64,000 bases of DNA from Albugo candida (GCA_040437565.1 JBDOQK010000006.1:124001-188000), one strand, 5' to 3'; positions 52,732-64,000 are shown, numbered from the stretch's first letter. A program made the numbers and translations. Notes: generated by a model from the letters alone, not told the origin.

Positions 52732-55700
52732 TAAAACGAATCGTCGGGCAGGGTTATAATAATTATGGCCAATCTGTGTAGGGCTAACACTGTGAAACCC
52801 TAATGCTCGAAAGAAGCGATCTAATTACGAGTGGCTGAAAATAGCTATTCCTTCACTGGATTATTTCTCCTCACCAGAATGTAAAGTCTTCGTTGTCGAT
52901 TCTTTCTTATTAATAAATCCATGGAAAGTATTTTGCGACACGCAAGGAAAAAAGTGCATCTAGAATTGAGAGGAGCAGATATCTTTGAAATCTAGTCGCT
53001 ATATTTGTCTTCAAGGTAAAAACTAGGCGTTCGCACTGCTTACATCAGATCTGCCCATTTTTCCCGGTAGTCTGGTCTGTGTGAGTACGTAGAATCCAAT
53101 ACGACTTGCTACAGATATAGCGACATCAAAATGTGTTGAGTTTTCTTGATTGAATTTCCATCAAGACATGATGTTATTGCTCATCATGCTTGTATTGTAA
53201 CTGAATGCCCGCATTCATATCTCGTTTACATCAAGCCAAATTTGGCTGATTGTATGCTTGATTCATTTTGCAGTAGCTCAAATTTTCCTAATCACAGAAG
53301 CTCACATTGATAATAATTCAATACTCCTCACTCAGTTATCTTCTAGGAGGAGAAGAACATGCTTTTTACAGCAAGATTATCCACGCCACGAAGAAATCTT
53401 AAAAAATCACACTTCATGGGAATTGTTTGCCCATTTACCGTCATATGTAATCTTAAGATGTGTCGTTGCACTTTCTATCGATACGATGTTGCAGAAGTCT
53501 CTCGGGTCGCAAGTATTCTTCCTTGTATGTTGAAGAGCTAAATGAAGCCCATGAGGCAAGGCGAATCTAAAACTATCGTAATATCGAATGCGTGTCTCTA
53601 CTCAGCATTTATCCCTTGTGTGTGCTATCAATTTTCTGTTCGACAAAGGAATATTGCATACTACTCAATCTCTATATGGTTCCACACATTGACCAACCAA
53701 GGAGACTTCTCTGCATGGGGAAGTCTAAATATGAAGCTCTAGAAGCATTTAGAAGTCGAAGGTACTCTGCACATCGGGCGGATGACAGAACGACGCTTTT
53801 TAGTGAATGGTTGGCTAGTAGGTTGATGTTGTGGATAAGTACGGAAATTAACGCTAAATTCAGATGCACCCCATAGTCGAAATCTTCTTTCATGTATTCT
53901 AGCATGCAAAACGCTCTAGAATATTTTTCTACAATACAAAAGCTAAGGCCGAAAACGTGCAAAAACCGGTTGGTACTCCAGACCTGCCGATTCGCCCTTC
54001 CATCTCTCGAAATTCGTACTGTCGTATAGCGGAGCGATTGCTGTATATATAGCACCTTTTGTGAGGATAACATTCATACATGGCCTTTACAAAATTTCTT
54101 AACTCGAACAAATCTGATGGTATTGTGCCTCTTGGAGTGAGCAAGAAATCATGATCTAGTTGATCGCGTGAGTTAGCCGAAAGTGCCCTGACGTATATGT
54201 TGCTTGCGCTAGATCTTATACGCGTCTGTTCAATCTGACAAACACTTATACCATTGAGGTACACCAAAGCTTCTTAATCGAAAGTTAGGAGTAGTGAAGA
54301 TTTGCTGGCATTTAGTTTGCACGCTTTCATTTTTACTCAAGATATGCGCTTGATTCATAAAGAGTATGAAAAGTTTGCACTCGTGTGCTCTGCTCACACC
54401 ATCAGTGAAAGATTTATGCAGTTGCTACTTTGTGCTGCATACGGAAATGAATTATGATAAAGAGATGGTCGGATCCAGGCGCACAAAAATACGATTAATT
54501 CTATGCGCATAGCGTATTCTTTACCGCTGCTATAATCGGACTTATAACGCAGAACAGATCCGAGATATAATGGCAGGATCATTCGTATCAAATAAAGCAT
54601 GTCGTTAGCTCCTTGCGTATGCTCTAAAGTATAGAGGCAAAATCTCGACAATAATGGTTGATCTTTCTCCATATCATTCTATAAAAACGCAGTGCGACAC
54701 TAATGTACTTCAGTAGCTGGATCTATCAAATCACAATAAGTGGTAGTCTTTGCACAAACGCATCAGACGCAAGATGTATATCGCCAGTAGTTGACCCCCC
54801 CCCCCTGCGGACTACATTGGATAACAAAGATACATCATCCTTTGTCTCTGCTGATATACTTCTCCTCATATGAGCAATAAGGTTGATGGATACCTTCTAC
54901 TCCATACCGATTCTAAGAAGAGCCAAGTACGATAACACAGTTTCTAGCGGAATTTCTGGCATTCAGTATATGCTCAATGAAATCATTCAATAAGGAGTAA
55001 TAAATTGGCTAAATCGATTAGGGTGACCAGCTCTTTCATTGTCTTATTTTACAAATATTTGACACACTTCTGTGACAAAATTCGCACCGCTAAGTTGGGC
55101 CATTGTAGTTGTATTGAATACGCTAGCTTGTACACTTTGACAGAAGCATTTTCGTTATCTTACGAAGCAGGCGCTCCGTAAGATAAAGAAGGTGAAGAAA
55201 AAATGCAAAGTAGGGCAAAAGAATGGCCGATTGAAGGAGACTTTTGACTGGCACAATCACAACTAATCACGAATACTTTTCTACATTCTTGGTGTCTACA
55301 TTACTTTTCATCTCACAATTGCTGAAAAATATCTAGGTACGAGTAGAAGCTCTCCTTTCTCTCACCGCGAAAACAATAGATGACTGATTGAGAACGCGTC
55401 TGAGAATGTGAAACCTTGGGATTTTTCGGAAGTGCAATTAACGGTTGCATATCGAACATGACGGACGACCGCATTCCTGGTCTACAAAGTTGTTGCACCG
55501 GTGGAGTATGGGATCAACATCTGTCTGAAGTAACCTTCCTACCTACGCGATACATTTTTGAAGAAAAGATCTTCTCACGTGGGATTGAGTCTTCTTATAA
55601 CGATCAAATTCAAAGTCGGAGCATGTGTGCATCGTTTTAGTGGAGTTGAAATGGAAGGAACCAGGGGCTTGTACACAGGGTTAGTCGCGTTATACCTCTA

Positions 55701-56292
55701 GTTCCACTTTGATCTAATGAAGCTACGTATCAGAATTTCAGTAAGCTTTGATGGTACATCTCGTTGGAGATATCGATGCTTTATCATCGATCGGCTTTTG
55801 CGGGCCCACATCTTTCTGAGGTACTCCATCTCAAGTGATCTCGCTAGACAATGCAATAACACTATACGAGAGGAAGAGCGCTATCAATGAAAGCATTGCT
55901 GCTCCACCTCATGCTGATTTTATGCTGGGAGGAGGTTGATGTAACCCTCTTAGTAGAGTCAAACCCAGTGGAGTTTTGTTCAAGTCCATTGCTGAGGCCG
56001 TTTTATCACGAGTTCATAATCCTATATCTAAACTAATTTTTCAATGCTACATTGAGAACTCGACAATGTTACCCTTCCAATTAATCCTACCGTTGAGAAG
56101 CTCAATTAGCATGCCCTCGAGCATATATTTTAAATCATCTAGCTCAGATGTTATAAGTTTCAAGAAATTATCTTCATGCCATGGCCAATTGCATGCTAGT
56201 CTATTGTATTACCTTCGCGTCACATCACGACAAATCGTCGATAGCGTTTCAAGCGAAAGATCGTCTAGGAACAAACCAGAATAATCAAAAGC
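52732..56292. other. Long spacer, no gene recognised
   Basis: 3.5 kb with frames no longer than about 130 codons, overlapping on both strands. Minus-strand frame 53929-54267 (112 codons, including LRNFVKAMYECYPHKRC) is the most protein-like but has no known domain. A run of 13 C lies near 54787-54799. I saw no transposon ends. The lower gene density here is real in this sequence. Confidence 0.4.
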
Positions 56293-57217
56293 ATGAACGC
56301 TTCGGATGCTGATCGACAAATCAAACAAATGGTGAATTTTATTCTCCAGGAGGCTCGAGAAAAAGCAAATGAAATACGTATCAAAGTGAGGAAACAATTA
56401 AGGGAAGCGCAAGACGCGGATACGGCATACTTATATGTTTAACGTAGACAGAGCATGATTTCAACTTGGAAAAACAAATGCTGGTTCATAATGCCAAATT
56501 GAAGATTCAGGAAGAGTACACCCGCAAGGAAAAAGAACGCGAGATCAACAAGCGAATGTATAATTACGTCTATATCGCCACATCTTGTGATGAGCTGAAC
56601 ATAGCTCGCTATATGTGTTTAGTGCCAGATCAGCCGAGATTGGTGCATCCCGCCGAAAGAAGATGATTGCTCGCGACGAGCTTTTGAAGGTTTGTTGCAT
56701 AAGAGATTGCAGGGTATACCGTGAACTTAGCCGCTAATTTTTGACTTATCAGACTCTTATCAATGATGGCGAAAATATTTTACGTGGTGTTCGTAGTGAT
56801 GAGAGCAAATATAAGTCTATACTGCGAGATTTAATCGTCCAGGTAAGGAAGTTTTATTCTCCGCAATAAAGTTGTTCCTTGAGCAGCCATACACTGTAGG
56901 GCCTCATCAAATTGTACGAACCAGAGGTTGTGCTGGCCGTACGAGCGAAAGACGTCCAGCCTGCCGAGCAAGTTCTCAAAGAAGCAATTGAAAAGTATAT
57001 TTCAATCATGCGCGAAGAAGCAAATTTGGACGTAAGTAAAGTCAAAGTCACTCTTAACAAAGTTGACGACGGAATGGTATCGGAGGACCGACCTGGTGGT
57101 GTCATCTTGTACGCAAAGCAAGGAAAGATTGTTTGCGACAACACGCTAAACACTCGCCTTGATCAGGTTTACTACGACCTTAAACCAACTATTCGGAAAA
57201 TGCTTTTTCCCAACTAG
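56293..57217 (+). CDS. VMA4: V-type proton ATPase subunit E
   Basis: Subunit E forms, with subunit G, the peripheral stalks that hold V1 to V0 in the proton pump of acidic compartments. The exons are 56293-56385, 56448-56557, 56623-56689, 56753-56842 and 56900-57217 (678 nt, 225 residues, the normal family length). The introns are 62, 65, 63 and 57 nt, all GT-AG. The protein starts MNASDADRQIKQMVNFILQE, continues EIRIKTEHDFNLEKQMLV across the first junction, then KKMIARDELLKTLINDG. The C-terminal half is classic: GLIKLYEPEVVLAVRAKD, GGVILYAKQGKIVCDNTL and NTRLDQVYYDLKPTIRKMLF. Confidence 0.95.
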
Positions 57218-57546
57218 ATTTGACGAAACATGCTAATAAAGTTTGTAGATTGCCTGCCAGTAAAAGACCATCCAAAGTGGCGAAAAGGTTGGCCGCTCTT
57301 TGTAGAGACAATAAGCAAATTTGACCAATGAAAGTGATGTTATGTCGATATCACCCACTATCTAATTCGGAGTGACGTGTAACGACATAGGGCAACCGTT
57401 TCACATCCTTCCGCTTAATTTCTCAGTTCGAGTTTCATTCTTTTTATATTCTATCCGATTATATCTGGTCTCTTGTGTGGTATAAGCTCGTATTCCATAC
57501 TTTGTTCGACATAATTGAGTCGTAAAGTTACCACTCACTGCTGGCC
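57218..57546. other. Intergenic, no gene seen
   Basis: About 330 bp between two plus-strand genes: the 3' end of the V-ATPase gene (with aataaa-like 'ctaataaagt' at 57230) and the promoter of the next. Nothing else was recognised. Confidence 0.45.
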
Positions 57547-60500
57547 ATGCCTTCCTTAATTATACGCGAGGGTGCTAGCTCTGAACCGACTACAGAAGCA
57601 ATTCAGCAGAGCGAGCGGTCAGTTAAGCAAGAGAAAAGGTATAGCTTCACTCCCTCGTCCTCTCCACCAGATCCTACCGTCAAACCTCGATCGGCATCGG
57701 TCCTTGTTTCGCCACGTGTTCGTCAATTTCAGCTTCACGATTATGACTCGATTCATTTTGCGAAGAAAAAATTATCAGTGGCATCTTCAGATGGAACGTT
57801 TTCTGCGGAATCTGCTGGTGAAAGTCCAAAGTCAAGCACTACAGGACCGTCATCCGCTGTTAATGGTCCATTCCTAACTGGCCCACTTGCAAAAGAATTC
57901 AGACATCCGGAACCGTTTGACATCCTCTCACCTCGATCTAGAGAGCGAGATGAGATTAGGAAGATAGATTTGCATGCTACTGGCCTCCTCTTCCCTCCTG
58001 CACCTGCTTTCAGCAGCTCAAATGAAATGGAGTTTTATCACCTGTCCTATCTACCCGATCAACAAATACATTCATATACAACAACGATTAATCACACCAT
58101 GCAATGCAATACATCGGAATCGGAAGTGCCAGCCGAACATAAGGACAGCTCCAGTTTACACGTTTCGCATCAGGAAAACGCAGCATCTATTTATTGTGCG
58201 TTGCAAGAAACGGTGGAATACGAGACACTTGCACGCCATTCCGATGAAAAAGTTACACATCAGAGCGATACAAATGTTCTTTCAAGTTCCACATTTCAGT
58301 TGTCGTCGCATGACGAGGTAGCAAATCGTGCATCTACACCAGTCACAACACGAACGATCAATGATAATGAGCCATTTGATAATGAATTTGGCGAGCAAAG
58401 AGTTGTTTCATCAATTGTTGCGCGGGATGTAGCATTTCATGATACGTTTGATCGCGTTACTGTTGGAATGCTGGACGCTATGAAGTCGCTTTTACCACAC
58501 ACTGATGAGAAAATGACACATGCTCAAGTTGAACTCACATGTATTGTTCGCAAAGTCCAGACACAGCTGGAAATTCTCAACTCTGCTAGTCAGCGGATAC
58601 GTACAGATTTTGAGCAAAATACGCGTCGTTTAGTGCAGACAAGTGAGGAGAAACGATTTGCGGAAGCAAAAGTGGAATACTTGGAGCAGATGATTGAACA
58701 GGTGAAAAAAGAACGGGACTCACTACAACAGCAATTGTCGCAAAGTCGGGGAAAAGAAAACCAATTTAAACGCAGTACATTATCCAACATTGAATGCTGC
58801 ATCTCCGATAGTAGAATACAGTCGCTAGACTTGTTGAGCTCATTACAGAAAGACGTTACCTCACTATATAGTGCGGTAGGTGCTATTCCATCACTTGTGG
58901 AGAAGATTGACGAGATACAAAAAGCTCAGGCAGAAGCTCACACAACATTGAGTCGTGTGAGAAGTACAAACTTTGAAGACATAATGCACAGAAATCATTC
59001 GGATACAAATTCCACGAAGGGGTCAGATTCTTCGGGGGGAACAAACTGGCGATTGTACATTACAGTGGTTTTGGTTGGAGTCACGTTCTGGTGCATCACA
59101 TTGTCTAGTATATATATCCTATTTCAATACGCACTAATGCCGCAGATGCATCAACAAGGGAAGTTTACAGGCTTAGAAGCAACAAATCCAACACAAAATT
59201 CGATGATCCAGGCATCTATGTCCGGAATCAAAGTCTCAGACCCGTTCTTACATCATGATGGAGAAAGTTCTGGTGACGAAATGTGTATTGCTGATCCAGA
59301 ACGATTCAATCCAACCGCCACCTCTTGTAGTGGGATTGTAGCTAAGAAAACTTTACCGATAAAGAACATGGACTCTNNNNNNNNNNNNNNNNNNNNNNNN
59401 NNNNNNNNNNNNNNNNNNNNNNNNNNNNNNNNNNNNNNNNNNNNNNNNNNNNNNNNNNNNNNNNNNNNNNNNNNNNGATGTAGCATTTCATGATACGTTT
59501 GATCGCGTTACTGTTGGAATGCTGGACGCTATGAAGTCGCTTTTACCACACACTGATGAGAAAATGACACATGCTCAAGTTGAACTCACATGTATTGTTC
59601 GCAAAGTCCAGACACAGCTGGAAATTCTCAACTCTGCTAGTCAGCGGATACGTACAGATTTTGAGCAAAATACGCGTCGTTTAGTGCAGACAAGTGAGGA
59701 GAAACGATTTGCGGAAGCAAAAGTGGAATACTTGGAGCAGATGATTGAACAGGTGAAAAAAGAACGGGACTCACTACAACAGCAATTGTCGCAAAGTCGG
59801 GGAAAAGAAAACCAATTTAAACGCAGTACATTATCCAACATTGAATGCTGCATCTCCGATAGTAGAATACAGTCGCTAGACTTGTTGAGCTCATTACAGA
59901 AAGACGTTACCTCACTATATAGTGCGGTAGGTGCTATTCCATCACTTGTGGAGAAGATTGACGAGATACAAAAAGCTCAGGCAGAAGCTCACACAACATT
60001 GAGTCGTGTGAGAAGTACAAACTTTGAAGACATAATGCACAGAAATCATTCGGATACAAATTCCACGAAGGGGTCAGATTCTTCGGGGGGAACAAACTGG
60101 CGATTGTACATTACAGTGGTTTTGGTTGGAGTCACGTTCTGGTGCATCACATTGTCTAGTATATATATCCTATTTCAATACGCACTAATGCCGCAGATGC
60201 ATCAACAAGGGAAGTTTACAGGCTTAGAAGCAACAAATCCAACACAAAATTCGATGATCCAGGCATCTATGTCCGGAATCAAAGTCTCAGACCCGTTCTT
60301 ACATCATGATGGAGAAAGTTCTGGTGACGAAATGTGTATTGCTGATCCAGAACGATTCAATCCAACCGCCACCTCTTGTAGTGGGATTGTAGCTAAGAAA
60401 ACTTTACCGATAAAGAACATGGACTCTGAGCAATTAGAGGGGCGATACCAAGCGACCAATGATGACGATGTTAGTAAATCGCACGTCTTAAAAGACGAAC

Positions 60501-61765
60501 AGATCTTGCAATCCAAACTTAAATGGCAACAAACACTCTTTATTGCTCTTGGTCATTTTCATGATCAATTTTTCAGTCGAACAAAGTCGCATTTATTAAA
60601 TTTTGGAAGTAGCTGGAGCTGGCATCCAGACCTATCGGAACAACTTTTTCGGGCACTTGGAAGATTGACACATGCACTTAAAGCATTAACTGGAACCTAC
60701 AGCTCTATCACAAATGGGAACGTTACCAAGCATGAGATATCTGGGGATGGAATGTCTGGCGAACTTGTAAATAATCAGCCAGACAATGTTAATCCGGAAT
60801 CTGACAATACGAGTATTGACAGTTTGCTGAATGTACATTCCAATTCGTCTATCGCGACTTTAATGCATAGTTTTGTGAATGAAGAAGACTCGGAGGCAAA
60901 CTTGACTCGCAGGAGTACGCACACCGTAAGCCAGATCCTCGTTGATGGATTGAGGAACAAAAATACAAAAGTTAGCAAAGTTCTGGGTCTGAGCGAAGAA
61001 CGTTGTACGGAAAAGAATCCGATATGTACATGGTACGATTTCTTCACGATCTATACTGTGCCAGTGAAAATCTCTGCTGTCAAAGACCAAGCTGACCCGG
61101 TATATGATCTAAACAAAATGGGCAGCAAGAAGTCAGTTGTGAGTCATGTTAAAATCAGGACCACTTGGGACAATAAATCAATCTGCTCTTTTAGTGATCA
61201 ACCGGTGTCACACAGGTTACCTGATGATACTTTTTCACCACGCAGTTATGATCAACGTACGACGAATGTCAAGGCCGCAATGCGGGGTGATAAATTGCCC
61301 TTGGATGAAGGATCGGATGATCAATACTCAATCGCTGAATTAAAAGCGCTGTCCGACAAAAGTAATGCAATTTCAGCGCTAAAGGGGCAAAATCTGGATG
61401 ATATATGGCGTGGCGAGGGCCTTGATATATGGCAAAGCGTCAATGTTTTTAAAACAACGCTCCAGAAGGATTTGTCATCTGCAAGTGCCGACGGTGATGA
61501 AGAAGAGTCTAGCCAAATTGTAGAAAAGCGATTTGACAGCGATGGCTCAAGTACGGCAATGTCCTCATCCGGAGAATCAGAGCAGTCGTATTGCCCTTTG
61601 AAGACTCCATTTCCTACAAACGCGAACGAACTTTGCTCGACATCTAGTCCGGCTCTCGTATCGGGGACCGAGTTATCGGGTGCGCCCATCACCAAACCGA
61701 TCGGAGCTATCGGTAATCTAGCTGCATCACTTGTTTCAATGGTTCGAGATCCCGATCAGCACTAG
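57547..61765 (+). CDS. Large single-pass membrane/coiled-coil protein, split by artefact
   Basis: Bases 58426-59376 recur at 59477-60427 across a 100-N gap. Joining 57547-59376 to 60428-61765 gives 3168 nt and one frame of 1055 residues, with no introns. The N-terminal 290 residues are Ser/Pro-rich and disordered. A coiled coil spans about 325-410 (KVEYLEQMIEQVKKERDSLQ, QQQLSQSRG). One strong transmembrane helix lies at about 504-530 (LYITVVLVGVTFWCITLSSI). The rest is acidic, Ser/Asp-rich and without recognised domains. No signal peptide precedes it, so a type II or tail-region anchor at an organelle is possible. I do not recognise the family. The two partial frames visible in this sequence are not separate genes. 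Confidence 0.7.
58426..60427. other. False duplication around gap (951 bp)
   Basis: Bases 58426-59376 and 59477-60427 (offset 1051) appear identical, the longest duplicated flank in the window. The offset is not a multiple of three, which breaks the reading frame. Confidence 0.95.
59377..59476. other. Assembly gap (100 N)
   Basis: A run of exactly 100 N inside the membrane-protein gene. Confidence 0.95.
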
Positions 61766-61945
61766 AGACGTCACTCCCAGGTCAAGTCTAGCGGCGATGG
61801 CTCGGTGAGAACAATTTTGAGCTGCATTACTAATTATCGCAGAATAGTATTACGATTACGCCGTATTGTTCTTTAAAATCTCAACTCGTTTCTTCCACCT
61901 ATGCAGCAACGCCATTAGCCGAATGAATAAATGAAGCAGATGTCA

Positions 61946-62152
61946 TTAATACTCTTCATATTGACATTTCTCATAAGCGTGACGCAAGTCCACACATTTC
62001 CAAGGCGCATATAACGTTTCGCGCCGGCAATCATTCAATGGGATTAGAATCCCTGCGCATAAATCTCGAAAGTGTAGCGGCACTCTTGCGTCTACCATTT
62101 CTTGCCGTGTTGCAATACGTGAAGCTATGCAGCACAATTCAATTATCATCAA
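61946..62152 (-). CDS. NDUFB7: Complex I subunit NDUFB7, 5' end incomplete
   Basis: A small accessory subunit on the intermembrane-space face of mitochondrial NADH dehydrogenase. The visible C-terminal exon encodes RIATRQEMVDARVPLHFRDL, then a twin CX9C fold: CAGILIPLNDC and CVDLRHAYEKC, each with nine residues between cysteines. It ends KCQYEEY. This is the import and disulfide-relay signature of the family. Intron sequence probably begins upstream of about 62125 (acceptor near 'gcatag'). The first exon lies close to or inside the gap at 62212-62311 (a possible ATG with donor 'gtaagt' is at 62192-62211). The start given is only where the frame opens. Confidence 0.85.
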   Translation of the reverse strand: MMIIELCCIASRIATRQEMVDARVPLHFRDLCAGILIPLNDCRRETLYAPWKCVDLRHAYEKCQYEEY

Positions 62153-62211
62153 TCCAAAACGAACAGAATAAGGTCAGTAAATTCTCACAAACTACTTACG
62201 AGCAACGTCAT

Positions 62212-62311
62212 NNNNNNNNNNNNNNNNNNNNNNNNNNNNNNNNNNNNNNNNNNNNNNNNNNNNNNNNNNNNNNNNNNNNNNNNNNNNNNNNNNNNNNNNN
62301 NNNNNNNNNNN
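62212..62311. other. Assembly gap (100 N)
   Basis: A run of exactly 100 N between the NDUFB7 and LSM12 genes. The flanks are not duplicated. Confidence 0.95.
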
Positions 62312-62429
62312 CATATCCATGCGCCATGTTTTCGCTGTGTATGTTCCTATACTCTGTGGAATTTAATATATAGAAGTTGGACTACTTATCGTATCGTATA
62401 ATGTTATCAGTACGTCGCATTGCTGTGTC

Positions 62430-63242
62430 ATGACCACAGCGGTCCATAGTGACAAGAAGAAAGCTGTTCTGCCAACCGAATTTCTAGACGGAAAATGCGA
62501 CTTTATTGGAGCTACTATTTCCGTAAAGAATCATCAAGGAGAGAGCATTGAAGGATCCGTATTCACAATTGACCCTGTAGCAAATTTTCTTATCCTTGGT
62601 AAGCTCTAGCCGCACAAATCGTCTCAATACAAGGTTTGATTTGCGTTTTATGTCAAGAGGAACGGACAAGCAAATTAACACTCAAGAAAAAGACTCACTT
62701 CTTTCAACTAGATACATTGCAGCAAATCAAGGTGAGCCATAAAATGGGCTCATACTAATTGCTTATAGTTTTGCTGCATATATATAGCTCGTTCGAATGG
62801 CAGACGGAGAAAATGATGCAGAGTTACCGCATATTTCAGAAGAAGAATTGTTGCGTCTAGAACAACGGAATAAAGAAAACGCTGAGCGTGCTTTAGCTTC
62901 CATAGGAAATGGTGTGAGTCCAGAAGCTCAAGCCATCTTTGATGCATTAAACAAAACGTATTTTTTTATCACTATTCGTCTCAGATTTTGTGGTTGTGAC
63001 AGAAATACATATTTGCTTTGTAGAATGCCTTGTCAATGGGATAAGCAAAATATTTGGGTGATGCGAGAAGTTACCATCAGACCTCCCTACGACGTTAAGG
63101 ATTGTGTCAGTTCGGATCAAGCAGCGCTTGGTCGTGTTCGCAAAGTTGTACGTACTGTCTCGTATAATCCTAGCAGACTTTTTATATATATACGTAGCTG
63201 GAAGGAGAGAAATCTAGATTGAAGAAAGCGATGCTGTTGTGA
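62430..63242 (+). CDS. LSM12: LSM12 homologue (Lsm and AD domains)
   Basis: LSM12 binds RNA/nucleotide through an Lsm fold and, in animals, works with ataxin-2 in translation control and with NAADP signalling. The exons are 62430-62598, 62634-62731, 62788-62957, 63024-63147 and 63198-63242 (606 nt, 201 residues; the human protein has about 195). The introns are 35, 56, 66 and 50 nt, and the first is very short. The N-terminal Lsm part reads FIGATISVKNHQGESIEG, VANFLILGLICVL and HFFQLDTLQQIK. The anticodon-binding-like AD domain reads [53 protein letters not shown] and ALGRVRKVLEGEKSRLK. The AD end matches the family almost word for word. Confidence 0.92.
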
Positions 63243-63354
63243 GCCAATCATTCCGTTTCAAGACAATCCTTTATATTTCCAGGTAACAAAAGCTCAACCA
63301 GCAGACACAAGTAGATATAATCGGATCGGATTTTATCAGATGAATCCAAAGTAC

Positions 63355-64000
63355 TCATTCTTGATGTGGGCCTGTTGAATCTGAGTCTGTGTCACTATCT
63401 TCCTCTGGGCAAAAATTCCGATTGTACATTTCTTGTTGTATGATGCGCGCTTGCTCAATTGAAATTGTACCTGAGTCCAACTTGGACAAAAGGAACCGCT
63501 TGAGCACTCGATATCCAACGAAAACGCCGACAAAAGGTAGCATGAAGCTGAAAAAGAAGTAATCCGAAGACTGTTCTTGGTATTGATGACTTTCTGCATC
63601 AAAATCCTCTTTCTCTCCCGAATCGGGTGCGACAGAGCCATCAAAACAACTTTGTTCCTCCGCCTCATCTCCAGTGGCAACCTCATATCCCATTCGCGAA
63701 CAGAAAGCGGAACCGCTGATTAGGGAGCAATGTGACCTCAGCAATAAAATGATTAGATTTGTCAGACAGCAGCATACCTATTTACGATTCGGGACAGCGG
63801 AGAGCATATTAAAGCATCCCCATAGCATGGTGTGAGTGTCTTTCCGTTGGCTTCATAAGAATAGAACTCTGATTTACAAGCTGAATACCTAAGCAAGGAA
63901 TTTGATCAGAATAGAGTTCTAAAATAAGACAACCATTGTAATTGGCAAACTTGTTACCATTCTTGACAAAGATTTGGACACATCTTTCTCATCTGCCACG
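63355..64000 (-). CDS. Cys-rich type I membrane protein, 3' part
   Basis: A partial gene running off the window. The visible exons are 63958-64000 (incomplete), 63778-63898 and 63355-63715, with introns of 59 and 62 nt. The spliced frame reads MCPNLCQEWYSACKSEFYSY, TPCYGDALICSPLSRIV, then SAFCSRMGYEV and SCFDGSV. The pattern of 'C..WY.AC', 'PC...LICSPL', 'FC..MGY' and 'CFDG' recalls the folate-receptor/riboflavin-binding-like cysteine-rich ectodomain. A transmembrane helix (FFFSFMLPFVGVFVGYRVL) and a short acidic cytosolic tail (DSDTDSDSTGP) follow. It is likely a surface or endosomal receptor-like protein. The family call is tentative because the N-terminus is missing. Confidence 0.6.

Noticed and set aside
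54787-54799. Run of 13 C as a regulatory or G-quadruplex site
   Set aside because: A simple homopolymer without context, and possibly a sequencing artefact.
59519-61765. A separate 748-codon gene starting MLDAMKSLLP
   Set aside because: It begins inside a duplicated contig flank and is the C-terminal part of the gene starting at 57547.
1-64000. CRISPR arrays, rRNA genes, LTR retroelements or Polinton-like elements
   Set aside because: I looked for regular short repeats, rRNA-like blocks, long direct terminal repeats and capsid, integrase or protein-primed polymerase motifs, and saw none I could support.

Overview
The window looks like nuclear DNA of an oomycete, most likely a white-rust Albugo-type genome. 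That is an inference. It rests on the protein families present (a three-cNMP-domain PKG, MULE transposons with FAR1-like zinc knuckles, an L1-like LINE), on AT-rich spacers, and on tightly packed genes with introns of only about 35-82 nt. The sequence is a draft scaffold: eleven runs of exactly 100 N. At seven of them the two flanks carry the same sequence (33 to 951 bp), so the scaffold contains false tandem duplications that break two real genes.

Bases 1-32,400 are a repeat-rich accessory block. Two diverged copies of an approximately 1.1 kb segment (about 1010-2110 and 27,680-28,860) lie on either side of the transposons. Copy B carries a short intact ORF for a 59-residue secreted peptide and copy A carries an interrupted relative. 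Between them are nested Mutator-like (MULE) elements with 8-9 bp target duplications (3362-7395, with an internally deleted passenger at 3491-4550; a second nest at 19,571-23,970; a third at 26,175-27,568). There is also a fungus-like DDE transposon (about 9,000-12,200). An old L1-like LINE (about 13,540-25,940) is split first by a Tc1 DD34E element (17,479-19,012) and then by the second MULE nest. Two further LINE relics lie at 8,000-8,990 and 32,150-32,340.

Bases 33,000-51,300 are a dense housekeeping block: PRP39 (U1 snRNP splicing), UTP23 (18S rRNA processing), a PKG-type kinase, a VAMP7-like longin R-SNARE, a DEAH helicase, an EME1-like Holliday-junction nuclease subunit, an Arg/Ser-rich protein, an LRR protein and oligopeptidase B. 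A BAH-domain protein follows (51,307-52,731), then 3.5 kb with no gene I can recognise.

Bases 56,293-64,000 are dense again: V-ATPase subunit E, a 1,055-residue single-pass membrane/coiled-coil protein broken by an assembly artefact, complex I subunit NDUFB7, LSM12, and the 3' part of a Cys-rich type I membrane protein that runs off the window. Exon structures given here were worked out by hand from splice motifs, reading frame and family resemblance. Every multi-exon model given with exon coordinates sums to a multiple of three.
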